From Mactromeris polynyma (Eukaryota; Mollusca; Bivalvia; Venerida; Mactridae): a stretch of DNA of 64,000 nucleotides. The translations under genes were made by a program, and so were the position numbers. Of the stretch, positions 53,051-64,000 are shown piece after piece. Positions within the stretch are counted from its first letter, which is position 1. Every line of letters starts with the position of its first letter. Where the stretch lies: assembly GCA_032209605.1 (NCBI GenBank), contig JASFXZ010000001.1, positions 46,504,619 through 46,568,618 of the forward strand, given 5' to 3'. The notes under the pieces were generated by a model that did not search any database, was not told the DNA's origin, and saw only the letters and a program-made list of their open reading frames with translations.

Positions 53051-53091
53051 AACGGGTATGAAAAGTTGAAAAGGTTACAGAAAGGGAGAAC

Positions 53092-53735
53092 TTGTTTATT
53101 GTTAACCATCATCACGTGGCTAATATACTGTTGACACATTATCATTACTCTGAGAAGACTGCATTACACAGTGCACCTGACGGGGACTGTTTCTTCAATT
53201 CTGTATCAACCCTATTGGCTGGTAATGAATCACGTAGTGTTGCATTAAGATACCGCTGTTGTGTACATATGGCGCTGAATGAGAACAAATTCACCCAACA
53301 TCGTACGTTCAAACGTATACTGATCTTGAGTCCAAACTTTGAGAAGGACACTGTAAACTGTGCTAAACAAGTGTCATATTCTTCGATGATAAGATTCATC
53401 GCTATGTTGCAATTACTGAATTTGAAAATAGACGTCATTTACCCGGGACTAAATGGTACTAAAACTACCAGTTCAAAGTAATGAATACCATCTTGAGACC
53501 ACCATTTGTGGATCCAAGACAAGGATCAATGACTCTTATGTGGACTAAACTAACTCAACCAACAACACGTCGAGGTTTAGGGGATGAATGTGTACCTAAC
53601 CATATTGTACCATTAGTGGCAAATACACCCAGACAAAATGTCATTCAGATGACAAACCATTTCAATGAAAGTAGTGCCCAAAGAGAGCGCACATTAGAAC
53701 CAAACCTTGTCTCAGAAAATAGATTTATTGAATAG
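53092..53735 (+). pseudogene. OTU/vertnin-like protein with frameshift
   Basis: Frame 1 (53092-53481) reads HSAPDGDCFFNSVSTLLAGNE SRSVALRYR ... LLNLKIDVIYPGLNG, with the Asp-Gly-Asn/Asp-Cys and Phe-N motif of an OTU-type Cys protease fold. It resembles the OTU modules of vertnin-like and transposon-encoded proteins. The protein continues from 53481 one base out of frame (VMNTILRPPFVDPRQGSMTLMWTK ... NHIVPLV) to 53735. A plausible acceptor (TATTTTAG) ends at 53041. An active-site His was not identified. Confidence 0.55.
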
Positions 53736-54214
53736 CGTTGATGAAGAAGCGACAGAGATTGACATTGACGGGGTTGAAAATTTGACCAGTCACGGTAGTG
53801 GCCAGAGCACTGGAAACGTTCTGGACACACGTACGTCCCTGTTGAACCACATCCTTTAAAGGCTGATATCCTTGAAGTGCACATAATTTACCAAACATTG
53901 AAAACCTCTTATGACAAATGTCCATTCAATCGTCGAATTCTTTTTTTTTTTTTGAAGGGGATATATTTTTATTTTCCTCGTAAATAAGTATGTGTGGGTC
54001 GAGGACATCCCACTCCATACTTTACAAAATAGCTGTTAGTATGCATAAGAAAACAAGGTTAGTATAATATTATTCATAGTTATCTCGAAAGTATCATTAA
54101 GGGTTCGAAACTTCATAAAAGATGATGATATTCCCCTCCAAAAAAAAATAAGTTGAACTTGCATTCAATAAATGTTCCTGGCTACTTTATATTTTGACTA
54201 TTATACAAATGTAT

Positions 54215-57200
54215 TTAATTAATAAAATCGGCTACAAATGTCCAGTTATTTTTTTTGTCATATTTTGTATTTGTTTTGTTTTCAATTGTCAAGGCTAGTG
54301 AAAGGCTTTTCTTTAGGCCTGTCAATGTCGGCATAGTGTTTTTTCTTTTACACAAGTATATATATTTTTTAGATTGTAGGTAAAACATGTTACATCTTTT
54401 TTGGCTACCTAATATAAAAAATTTACTATCAATGTCTATGTCAAATGTTTTAACGTATTGAATTATTTCTGAGATGATATTCTGTATCATTGGGCATTCC
54501 CAAAATAAATGAATTAATGTTTCTTTTTCTTTATTACAAAATGTACAGTTTTCTGAAGATGAAATTCCCATTTTATATAATAAAATGTTAGTAGCTAAAA
54601 TTCTGTGGTTGATTCTAGTTTGCAACCATTGTAGGTATGTGTCATTTGTTGTATTAAAGACCCAGCTATATATTTTTTTCCATTCATTTTGTTGGAAATG
54701 GTACACATTTTTCCATTTGTTTTGACTTGTTGGCAGAACATTAGATTTTATCAGCAGGTTATATGGTGATACTATTCCTTTTTTACTGAATAAAACGGGT
54801 TCAAAATATTTTGGAACTATAGGATACAATTGATTTTCTTTGTCATTTTTGTTAAAAGTAATTGCCATTGATTTAATGGTCAATTTAATGGATTTTACCA
54901 TTCCTTCATAATGCAAAAAGTTAATATTAGTTCCAGTCATTTTTTCTAACTCAGTTGTTTTTACAAAGTTACCATTTTTCATCAATAGGTCTTTAATGTA
55001 TCTGATACCTCTATTATACCATGACTTGTAAAAAACAGGGTTTTTCTCTATCAAGAATTTATGATTATAAAATAAAGGCAAGTTTAAAAAATCATCAACA
55101 GATTCAACTGTTGATGCATCTATAATATTTGTATATGCATACAATACATCATTCCAGAAGGAGTTTTTTATTGTTCCATGAATTTTAAAAATGTACATTT
55201 TGCCACAATTGATAATCATCTCTAAATTGAAAATATGTCTTACAAAGTGATAAATATTACTATTATTTTCTGAGATTAATCTTCTTAACCACGATAATTT
55301 TAGACTTTTCATGTATGCATAGATATCTATCATTTTTAATCCACCATCTGTATATTTCTTAATTAAAATTTCCTTTTTGATTTTTGGTGTCCCCTGCCAA
55401 ATAAATGCATAAAACAATGTGTTTATTGATTGAGTAATATCTGTGGGTGGATTCGGTAAAGAGGTGAATAGGTGTGTCAATAGTGGCAATAGTAGAGACT
55501 TTACAACTGTTATACGGCCTATTGGAGTTAACTCTCTTTTATTCCAATGTTTAAGGCATTGTTTTATTGTTTCTATCTTTTCATTAAAATTGAGAGGTAT
55601 CATTTTTTCTAAATCAACATGGAACTTTAAACCTAATAATTTGAAAGATGTACAATTCCATTCTAGTTTCCATCTTGTTTTTATTGACATTGTACTATAT
55701 TTTTTGGAGCCTATCCATATAACATGTGTTTTAATAACTTTTAATCCAGAGAATAAGGAATAATTGTGTAAAACTTTGAGAGTAGAATGTAAAGATTGTT
55801 CTGACCCATCTAATAGTAATGAGGTATCGTCTGCAAATTGTGATATCTTAAACTCCATCCCTTTTATTTTGATACCTTTAATATTTTTTTCATTCCTTAT
55901 TTTTATGGCTAGTATCTCAGCACATAAAATGAAGATATAGGGACTTAATGGATCACCTTGTCGGCATCCACGGCCAATATTGAAAAATTCTGACAGGTAG
56001 CCATTTATTTGAAGTGCGGTTTGAATTTTATTAAGAAATAATGAAATCCATTGTTTAAACATTGGTCCAAATTTGAAAAGGTCTAAAGTTTTATTTATAA
56101 ACTCAAAAGATAGCGTATCAAATGCTTTCTGGAAATCGATCATCATCAGAAGACCCGGTATCTTATGTTTTTCTGTATAATTCATTACATCATATAGTAA
56201 GCGAGTATTTTCCCCATAAATCTACCTTTAATAAAACCTGTTTGATCTTTACTAATTAAGGTGTCTAGAACTGATTTCATTCTGTTAGCAATAGAACCAG
56301 ACGCTAACTTAAATACTGTGTTTAACAAAGTCAAGGGGCGCCAATTATTCAAAAATTGTTTCGGTTTATTTTCTTTTGGAATACAGGTTATAATTCCTTG
56401 TTTTTGGGTAACTGAAAATTCTCCCTTGTAAAAAGCGCTATTTATAGATCGTACAACAAAGTGGCCTAATTGTTTCCAGAAGGTCTTAAAAAAGTTAGCA
56501 GAAAAACCGTCAGAGCCTGGAGACTTATCATTTTTCATATTTTTCAATGTTAAACTAATTTCTGAGTGAGAAAGGATACCTTCTAAAGAGTCTGATTGTC
56601 TGTTATTTAAAGTAGGGAAAACCGAACCAGATAAATACTGATTTAGATCAATGTCAATGGATTGTTCATCTTTTGAATATAAATTACTATAAAATATTTT
56701 GCCTTCCTTTAATATATCTGACTGATCATATATTCGTTGACCGTTGTTTATTTCTAAGAAAGGAATTATTTTTGAAGAGTAATTGTATTTTTCAAGGTTA
56801 CAAAAGTAGTTCGTTGGTTTTTCTCCCTTATCTATCCATTCAGCTCTAGATCTTATCATAAAAGAACAGAACAGAACAGAACATATATTTTATTTAGACT
56901 TATACAAAGTACATCGTCTATATAGAACATTTCATATATATACATATATACAAAGTTTTCACGTGACTGCATAGAAAATAGAAAATACATTACAGTTAAC
57001 AGTTATTCATTCACATAAAACCTCTCATCTTTTCCTGTCTAATCTGTTCTAGTTCAGTTTTTTTAAATTAATCAATTGTTCTTTGTTGTTTTCTGTTAAA
57101 TTATTCTCTAAATCTTCGATTTCGATGATTAACTGTTTTTCTCTGTCATTTTACATTTAATTTTATAGCTAGAATAAGATATTGTTTTCCCGCGTATTTC

Positions 57201-58113
57201 CATTAACATAGTTTCTAGAAAGAGCTGGTCATCTGTAGTAAATTGTAAATCATCATTTTTTATATCTTTTATATTTTCTAAGTTATACACTGGAAGGCAA
57301 TAATGTTTTTTTATCTCTTCAATTTTTTCATTAATGCAATTCAAGTATTCTATATCCTGTAGCAGTGAGTTATTAAACTTCCAAAGACCTTTGCCATGTG
57401 GTATACTATAAAAATCTAGTTTTAATTCAATTATAGAATGATCCGATTTATAACTTAAACTGAAGTCACAACCTTTAACTTGAGGTAATAGGTCCCTTGT
57501 TATCAAAAAGAAGTCTAATATGGCTTGTTGTAAAGGGTTGGTCCTTCTCCAAGTGTACTTTTTAACTTCACCATTGAGTTCTCTAAAAGCATCACATAAT
57601 TGTCGACTTTTTATATTTTCTTGTAAAAAAGATCTTGCTTTAATATTGTTATTCAAGCATTTATAATTACAATAATCTAAGTCAGTATTTAAAACAAAAT
57701 TGAAATCACCACACCATATATAGAACTCATTACCAATTTCATCAATAAGCTGAAATATGTTACTGTAAAAGTTTGGACAATCTTTGTTAGGACCATAAAT
57801 ATTTATAATAATTAAGAGTCATGTCTAATAGAATATAATTACCATCGTCATCTACATATGTATCATGCAGTTTGACATCAATATTTCTCTTAAATAAAAT
57901 TGCTACTCCACGAGCATTTGATTTACCATAACTAAAATAACACTCTGCATTCCATTGTGAATAAATTTGTTTCTTTAAATTACTAGTAAAGTGTGTATCT
58001 TGTAAGCAGTAGATATCTGCCTGTCTATTTTTCAAGAACTGGAGCATATCTGCCCTTTTAATTGGATTATTTAATCCTCGACAATTGTATGAAATTATTT
58101 TAACCTCAGCCAT
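54215..58113 (-). pseudogene. LINE ORF2: endonuclease and reverse transcriptase, frameshifted
   Basis: Endonuclease: MAEVKIISYNCRGLNNP, CLQDTH (usually QETH), then a frameshift near 57800, WCGDFNFVLN, and YKSDHSIIELKL (SDH motif). A second frame change follows at about 57135. The RT starts at 56859: SRAEWIDKGEKPTNYFCNLEK, KSPGSDGFSANFF, NWRPLTLLN, DQTGFIKGR. After a one-base shift near 56210 come MIDFQKAFDTLSFEF (motif A), GCRQGDPLSPYIF and QFADDTSLLLDG (FADD active site). The C-terminal part has GRITVVKSLLLPLLTH, DGGLKMIDI and a CTFCNKEKETLIHLFWECP zinc-finger-like motif. The L1/Tx1 clade is inferred from this C-terminal style. Confidence 0.9.
56864..57020 (-). mobile_element. Short (TTCTG)n-tailed insertion nested in the LINE
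   Basis: On the minus strand, about 150 bp ends in AATAAAATATATG + (TTCTG)3-like tail. It is flanked by CATAAAA on both sides (56857-56863 and 57014-57020), and ORF2 continues across it (...KMRGFM / IRSRAEWID). Probably a 5'-truncated 3' end of the LINE type seen at 62901-63999. Confidence 0.8.
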
Positions 58114-58261
58114 ATTCTAAAAAGAACATTTTTATGATTTCTGTAGTATAGTCAAAACATGTATTAACAGTGTGTAGCCTTGTGAACAACAATAAAAGTA
58201 GTAATTGGAACATAATATATAAAAACTTCAAATATTGAAAGCAATTCTTAAACAATATAAA

Positions 58262-58830
58262 TTATTACATACATACGCACATACATACGCACATACATAC
58301 GCACATACATACGCACATACATACGCACATACATACGCACATACATGCGCACATACATGCGCACATACATGCGCACATACATGCGCACATACATGCGCAC
58401 ATACATGCGCACATACATGCGCACATACATGCGCACATACATGCGCACATACATGCGCACATACATGCGCACATACATGCGCACATACATGCGCACATAC
58501 ATGCGCACATACATGCGCACATACATGCGCACATACATGCGCACATACATGCGCACATACATGCGCACATACATTCGCACATACATGCGCACATACATGC
58601 GCACATACATGCGCACAGACATGCGCACAGACATGCGCACAGACATGCGCACAGACATGCGCACAGACATGCGCACAGACATGCGCACAGACATGCGCAC
58701 AGACATGCGCACAGACATACGCACAGACATACGCACACACACGCACAGACACGCACAGACACGCACAGACACGCACATACACACACAGACACGCACAGAC
58801 ACGCACAGACACACACATACATACATACAT
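58262..58830. repeat. 12-bp microsatellite/minisatellite, three variant blocks
   Basis: Left block (ACATACATACGC)n, long middle block (ACATACATGCGC)n, right block (ACAGACATGCGC)n, then ACGCACAGAC and TACA runs. Alternating purine-pyrimidine sequence; ORFs on all six frames are artefacts. Confidence 0.95.
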
Positions 58831-58984
58831 ACACACACACATGCATAATACACGCATACACCAATATATGTATATTAACATTCAACTAGATACATATATA
58901 TGTATATATAACCCATGCATGCATACACAGATGCTCAAACACATATACAAGTACATATTAATTTCAAATGTCTACAGGTAGCAT

Positions 58985-59615
58985 GGATATCAAACAACTG
59001 TCCAAGTTTGGTGAAGATCAAATAAAAAATGGAAGCTCTTTTCACAGGCTCATGTGTAGCAATGTTTTCATTTTAAAATGGGCCATAACCCTGTCATGCA
59101 TGGGCAGATCTAGCTGGTTTTAGAAAGTAACATAGCACTCATGGATCGCTAACTACTGTATATGTTTAAGCTTGGTAAACATCATATATTAAATGAAGGT
59201 GCTATTTTGTTCACTAGTTCAATTTTAGATTTTTTCCAGTTTTAAAGGACCATTATCCAGTCATGCATGGGTTGATCTGGCTGTTTTTCTACAGGAACCA
59301 AGCTCTCATGGATATCTTACTACTCTATAAGTTTGGTCAACATCGGATAATAAATGAAGGCTCTACTTGTTCACAAGTTCAATTTTAGGAAATTTTCCTA
59401 TTTTCAAGGGTCATAATCCAGTCATGCATGAGCAGATCTGGCTGGATCTCAAAAGGCACTGAGCTCTCATGGATATCTAACTGCTGTATAAGTCTGATTG
59501 AGATACAATCAAAACTGACAGCTTGGTTATGAGCAATTGTTTATGGACGCACAGTCAGGCTCACGGACACTGCACCATCGTATAAGCTCCTCTGGCCTTT
59601 GGCCAGTAGAGCTAA
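58985..59615 (+). mobile_element. Helitron-like element with about 165-bp core repeats
   Basis: CAGTCATGCATGGGCAGATC-like landmarks recur at about 59092, 59258 and 59422. The right end has the hairpin CTGGCC-TTT-GGCCAG (59592-59606), then six bases and CTAA (59612-59615), the Helitron 3' signature. The left border is approximate. Confidence 0.65.
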
Positions 59616-60665
59616 AAATGAAACAAGTACTATTGAACACTTCTTTTGATACAAAAATAAAGTCAGATAACAGAAGCAGAAAGTATGCAAGCTATTTTGG
59701 TGCATCATATAAATTGTCAGGAGTGCAACGCATTCTGTTATGTTATATTTTCTAGGTTATCGAGTGTTGTTTCTGTTTTTTTATAAATCTCATATCACAG
59801 TGATATGATGAGATTTTAATTTTATTTACCAATACATTTGATTTGATTCAAAAGTTAACCTGTGTGAATATTTTCTGAGATATTTTCGATACAATTGATT
59901 CCATTTTAGAATAAAAAGCTCAAACGATAAGACATACAGGTTTTACAATAATTTTTTAAATCAGATTCATTTCTTAAGCTGATGTAAATAATTTCAATGA
60001 AAATTATATTACTTACTGTTTATTACAACACAGTTGTGTTGTCAGGAGTGCAACGTTTTTGGTAAGTTTGTGTGTAAATTCAGAGTTGCATGAACAAGTT
60101 AAACAGCATTAGATATTTTTGAAACTCTCTGACAGTACTAGGCTGTCATTCAAATAAATATTTTGGATATTAAATTTTCAATCTGGCTATTTTTTTAACC
60201 AAGGCATTACTTTTTATGTACACATTTTGTGAAAATAACCCTATGTTCTTAGGAAAAAATGCATTTCTAGTTCAAGAGTGGACATATTATTGTTTTGGAA
60301 GTGTTAAATTGCGTAAAACTTCTTTGCTATTGAAACCTAAAACCATCTTTGTTAACTGTTAATGTAATTTTCAAAACTGTTGGTATGTTAGCTGATCAAG
60401 TAATTCATATTTTTTTCCTTTATCAAGTTCATTAAAAGTTCTGCCAAAAATGATTGCTGGTTGGTTTCACTGGGCCAATTGCTTTTTTGTAAACTTTGAT
60501 GACTGTACATCATGTGGAAATGTTAAATGAAGTGATATAAAAAGGCTGAAAATTTAATAATTTTTCAGCCATGGTGCCATTTTTTTGAAATAGCTCTAAT
60601 GTATAAACAATTTTACACAAACAATTGCTATAAAACATGAATAAACTACTAAATCATATATTATA
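59616..60665. other. AT-rich intergenic DNA without recognised features
   Basis: No coding signal. GTCAGGAGTGCAACG occurs twice (59717 and 60041), so parts may be a diverged duplication. Confidence 0.4.
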
Positions 60666-60821
60666 TACAGTAAAACCTCACTTAACGACCACCTCAATAA
60701 TAAAACCACATCGAAATTAAAAAAAAAAAATATCAAGTTCATTTTCAGTGTTGTGCTCTTGAATAAGAGAACTAGTTATCAGGGTTCCCAAAGGTGGTCT
60801 TATTATTGAGGTTTTACTGTA
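60666..60821. repeat. MITE, family A
   Basis: TACAGTAAAACCTCACTTAA at the left and ATTGAGGTTTTACTGTA at the right, with ACCACCTCAATAAT and GGTGGTCTTATTA inside. It lies about 60 bp left of a different TA-flanked element (60881). Confidence 0.8.
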
Positions 60822-61267
60822 TACGTATATAAACATATTTATAATAAACGTACATAGGCGACCAGTTTGCTCTTCCTTAATACAGTTGACACTCATTGTG
60901 TCGACATCGGTTATATCGACATTCCGGTTTAGTCGACATATTTGTAAAGTCCCGATTTCTGTCGCTATATATTGTATAAGGAAATATGATTTATATGTCG
61001 ACATTTCTATGTCGACAATTTTGGCTATGTAGACGTGATTTCTCTGGCCCATAGAGTGTTTTCACACCTTAATGTACATGTTTGTGTCGACATCCTCGCA
61101 ACGTGATTGAAACTGAAAAGGTTTCAATTGACCGTGAAGAGATTAACACTTTTATCTCGACCTATTGTTTGTGTCACAATTAGTTTGTTCACAGTTTGTA
61201 AAACAGATTTATAAAAGTAACATCGTAAATTAAATGTCAATGGTTAGACAATGTAAAACAATGTTGT

Positions 61268-61545
61268 AGCGGATCAGTGGTCCAGTGGTAAAACGCTGGA
61301 CTTGTAATCCAGGGATCGCTGGTTCGATTCCCCGCTCCATCACTGACCGTACTAACAGTCTTTCGGACGAGACTTTAAAAACCGAGGTCCCGTGTATGAT
61401 GCTTTACATCGAGCACGTAAAAGAACCAGGGGTGCTTCTGGAACTGGGGCATCTTCTGTATCATGCACTATCCTCCAAATCTAATATGACTAACATTCTT
61501 CCGGAGGCGTCGCCCATGTGGGAAACCGGTGGCGACGATAAATAA
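61268..61545 (+). mobile_element. tRNA-Thr(TGT)-headed SINE
   Basis: The 73-base head (61268-61340) has the A box TCAGTGGTCCAGTGG, an anticodon arm CTGGA-CTTGTAA-TCCAG (anticodon TGT) and the B box GGTTCGATTCC. The T-stem does not pair (GCTGG vs CCCCG), so it is not a working tRNA. The body contains GGACGAGACTTTAAAAACCG and AGGTCCCGTGTATGATG (a conserved SINE core type), then a 3' stem CGTCGCC / GGCGACG (61507-61536) and an ATAAATAAA tail. Confidence 0.8.
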
Positions 61546-61548
61546 AAG

Positions 61549-62459
61549 CATATACAACAATGTAAAACGATATCTTTGTGAGATCGGTTTTTCAGGTGTG
61601 TGGTATAGCCAAAGTTTTACTAGTAGCAAATGGCTTAAAAAAGCAACATACCAAAAGTTAAAAGATATTTTTATCCAAACATGGCGATCTGAAATTAATC
61701 AGACGTCGAATACGAATGTTTACAAATATATAAAGAACGAATTCAAGCGTAGTAACTCTATAAATAAACTGTCTCCATATCGTTTTTAACCCGAAATCAT
61801 AGACTTCCTATTGAAACAGGACGATGGCAAAACTTACCTGTCTGTGAACGTTTATGTACAAATTGTAGAGAATTAGGGGACGAGTATCATTACCTTTTTA
61901 AGTGTCCATTATTTGAAAATTATAGAGTTAAATACCTAGATAGATACACAAGACAAAGACCCAGTATGTTTAAACTTATAAACTTAGTCTCAAGTAATAA
62001 CTTAAAGAAATTAGAAAAATTTAGTATATTATGTGAAAAAATCATGGACTATTTTAAAACAACTTAACAATAGAATGCCAAAATAAGTATATTTTTACAC
62101 ACTCACACAATGTATCACATTAAACAAATTACACGTATTTTTTATAATATTTGTGATTGCTTTCTTTTGTATGTAAAAGGAAAAATATATATATGTGTGC
62201 ATATGTATATATGTGTATGCGCGCGCGTGTGTGTGTGTATGTGTGTGTATATATATTGTTTTCTTGTCTTTTTCTCAAATTGTAAATGTACTGTAAGTAA
62301 AGGCTACACACTATATACATGATTGTAAATTAACTACATTAATGTAGCCGTTTTCCATTATCACGCGTTATATGTTTTCATTATGTCATATTGTTTGTAA
62401 TGCTAATGTTTCCCACTTCCGTGGGACTTATGCTTTGTGTAAATAAAATCTTGAAATCT
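61549..62459 (+). mobile_element. LINE 3' end: C-terminal RT part and 3' UTR
   Basis: Open sequence YNNVKRYLCEIGFSGVWYSQ ... SINKLSPYRF. After a +/-1 shift in a T-run at about 61786 it continues LTRNHRLPIETGRWQNLP and CERLCTNCRELGDEYHYLFKCPLFENYR (zinc-knuckle-like C-terminus of ORF2), stop TAA at 62065-62067. The 3' UTR has a GT/GC microsatellite (62195-62258), the hairpin CCCAC/GTGGG and ends AATAAAATCTTGAAATC near 62459. Confidence 0.75.
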
Positions 62460-62644
62460 AGTTAGCAATCTAATTGATAAGTGCCGCAGCGAATATTTAC
62501 CTATTTCAGTAAAACAGATTAACTCAGCCACTCGCCGTATATTCTTAAAATGTTGTTAAAACGAGAGCATTAAACCCGAAAAAAACTGAACATACATACA
62601 ATTATATTATGTCCGTGATATTTTTTATTTAAAGTATACCGATT

Positions 62645-62757
62645 ATCACGAGTCAGTTAGTTTTACAACATCTATAGCAAAACTCACGAGTGGTAAGTTT
62701 TACAACATCTATAGCAAAACTCACGAGTGGTAAGTTTTACAACACTGCCATAGCAAA
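62645..62757. repeat. 37-bp tandem repeat (3 units)
   Basis: ACTCACGAGTGGTAAGTTTT ACAACATCTATAGCAAA repeated about three times, within the right arm of the split element. Confidence 0.85.
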
Positions 62758-62900
62758 AATGCGTACATACAAAACAAGTAAGTTTGTCCGTACTGGAATA
62801 GGATATGTCGACATTCGGATATGTATTCGTATTTTATCAGGTCCCTTTAATGTCGACAAAACGGGTTTCGACTGTACGTCATTGCTTATCTTAATCGATA

Positions 62901-63999
62901 AACAGAACAGAACAGAACTTTTATTTTCAAACACAGATTGCAAAACAATATGTTTTGCAATAACATGTGGACAAATGGTAATAATAAACGTATATACAAT
63001 GACGGGCGTAAACACAAGGATTTGGAGGTGGGGATGGTGATCACACTTTATAAAAATTCAGTCGAACAAATTAACCTGATATTGACCTTTTTTTTTTAAA
63101 TGAGCAAATTCTTTAAGTTTCTGTTACATTATCAGCCCCCTTCTTCTTTTGACCCGGTCAAATCCGAAACAATATTAATATATTCAAACATGTGAAAATA
63201 GAGGTCACCATGATCAGATTAATTAATCCTACGAATAAAATCAATATAAAATTAGTTAACAATTAGGTATGGCATCAGCGCAATGCACCAATATACACAT
63301 GTATCACTAATACATTACTCTGTTGTCATATCTAATCACATAAATAAGTTTCAAGTTTAAGTGGAAGACATCAGGAGGCAATTATCAGTTCAGAGACATT
63401 ACGACAAAGGATAACAACACATACAAATAAACAGTAGCACGAACAAACATCAGGTAATATTTACAAATATAACTGTGTATTTGCCCTGGATATGGATATT
63501 GACATAATAACCAGGTCGCACGGACTGCACGCATTTGTGTCAACGGTATAGACAGATATGGATTAATATGCACCGTGCTTAGGATTTTGGAGTAGTTTAT
63601 AGGTTGGCAAAGGTGAGTCTTAGTTTGTACAAGTACACATGTCTGCATGTTAAGAAACTACTAACTAGATGAGAAGTAGACTCCAAGGTATTTGTATTCT
63701 TTGACTATTTCAATAATTGAACCGTTGATAGTAAAGCTGTATTTATCAGGTCGATTCGTTCCAAAAATGATAATTTTTGTTTTAGAGTAGTTAATGTTCA
63801 GTCTCCAAGTATTGCAATATAAATGAAAGTCGTCAAGGACTATTTGGAAGTTATGTTCATTATCTGAAAATAGCACCGTATCATCAGCATAGAGTAAAAC
63901 TAATATTTTCAAAAAATGTATGGTATCTTGAGTATTGATGTTTATTTGTATACCGTCATTGCTAGGTGAAAGAAACTCTTCCAAGTCATTCAAATACAT
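62901..63999 (-). mobile_element. LINE with YADD reverse transcriptase, cut by window end
   Basis: On the minus strand it enters at 63999 with RT sequence and ends at a (TTCTG)n tail (AACAGAACAGAACAGAAC on + at 62905-62923), preceded by AATAAAAG. The part between 62930 and 63660 shows no clear coding sequence, so the element is probably internally deleted or its 3' UTR is long. Confidence 0.6.
63661..63999 (-). pseudogene. Reverse transcriptase fragment (YADD), 5'-partial at window edge
   Basis: MYLNDLEEFLSPSNDGI, then KILVLLYADDTVLFSDNEHN (RT motif C, YADD), LNINYSKTKIIIFG and EYKYLGVYFSS (motif D/E region). It stops at 63661, where active LINEs would continue with a C-terminal domain. The missing part is of the same style as that encoded at 61549-62067 on the other strand. 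Confidence 0.85.
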
Positions 64000-64000
64000 A

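Larger units (their letters stand above)
53941..58113 (-). mobile_element. L1/Tx1-like LINE, almost complete ORF2, with poly(A) tail
   Basis: Runs right to left. The start codon of ORF2 is at 58113, the ORF2 stop at 54217-54215, the 3' UTR follows, and a 13-base poly(A) (T's at 53941-53953) marks the 3' end. No ORF1 was found to the right. A different, short (TTCTG)-tailed insertion lies inside at 56864-57013. Confidence 0.85.
60881..62876. mobile_element. TA-flanked inverted-repeat element split by SINE and LINE insertions
   Basis: The left end TACAGTTGACACTCATTGTG TCGACAT matches, inverted, the right end ATGTCGACAAAACGGGTTTC GACTGTA. GTCGACAT motifs recur in both outer parts (60898-61090 and 62807-62860). 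The middle (about 61268-62459) is SINE and LINE sequence, so these appear to have landed inside the element. Confidence 0.6.

Noticed and set aside
58228..58981. Overlapping 160-250-codon ORFs in several frames on both strands
   Set aside because: They arise from a 12-bp microsatellite with no stop in any frame.
61268..61340. Functional tRNA-Thr gene
   Set aside because: Anticodon arm and boxes are good, but the T-stem is not paired and a typical SINE body follows; called a SINE head.

Overview
The window is animal nuclear DNA. It has spliced genes with GT-AG introns, AT-rich introns, very many minisatellites, MITE-like inverted-repeat elements, LINE and SINE remnants, and Helitron-like ends. 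The gene content (a type-B-like thrombospondin, a selenocysteine deiodinase, mitochondrial Lon) and the style of the repeats fit a lophotrochozoan, most likely a bivalve mollusc. That placement is inference; no species marker was identified.

Layout. (1) 52-25912, + strand: the 3' part of a secreted thrombospondin gene, 18 exons joined here with consistent phases. It encodes six EGF-like domains, the complete calcium-binding type 3 repeat wire, the thrombospondin C-terminal lectin-like domain and a short basic tail. Its 5' end lies before base 1. Its introns carry five large tandem arrays (18, 29, 51-52, 29 and 57 bp units). (2) 6233-8074, - strand, inside the 5.2 kb intron 5055-10288: an iodothyronine deiodinase gene. 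Its coding exon has an in-frame TGA at 6608-6610, exactly at the selenocysteine position of the family. (3) 25913-27774: the space between two convergent genes, with a thrombospondin poly(A) signal and a GC-rich palindrome. (4) 48520-27775, - strand: a complete mitochondrial Lon protease gene (LONP1), 22 exons, 1037 codons, with intact Walker A/B motifs and Ser/Lys catalytic dyad. Its introns hold several transposon families, including a 145-bp tandem array inside a Helitron-like element. (5) 49020-53735, + strand: a mosaic of decayed mobile genes: two pieces of LINE reverse transcriptase, a broken MULE transposase with TIR-like ends made of a repeated 13-bp motif, a PHD-like zinc-binding fragment and a frameshifted OTU/vertnin-like ORF. 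(6) 53941-58113, - strand: a nearly full ORF2 of an L1/Tx1-like LINE with poly(A) tail, inactivated by frameshifts and a nested insertion. (7) 58262-63999: a 12-bp microsatellite, a Helitron-like element, MITEs, a tRNA-Thr-headed SINE next to a LINE 3' end (both apparently inside one split MITE), and a second LINE running off the right edge.

The three cellular genes are not an operon or pathway. Thrombospondin is an extracellular matrix glycoprotein, deiodinase a membrane-anchored thioredoxin-fold reductase, and Lon an AAA+ protease of the mitochondrial matrix. The arrangement of interest is the nested antisense selenoprotein gene, together with the heavy tandem-repeat load of the thrombospondin introns. 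Every exon boundary was read by eye from splice signals and protein continuity; no database or folding program was used.
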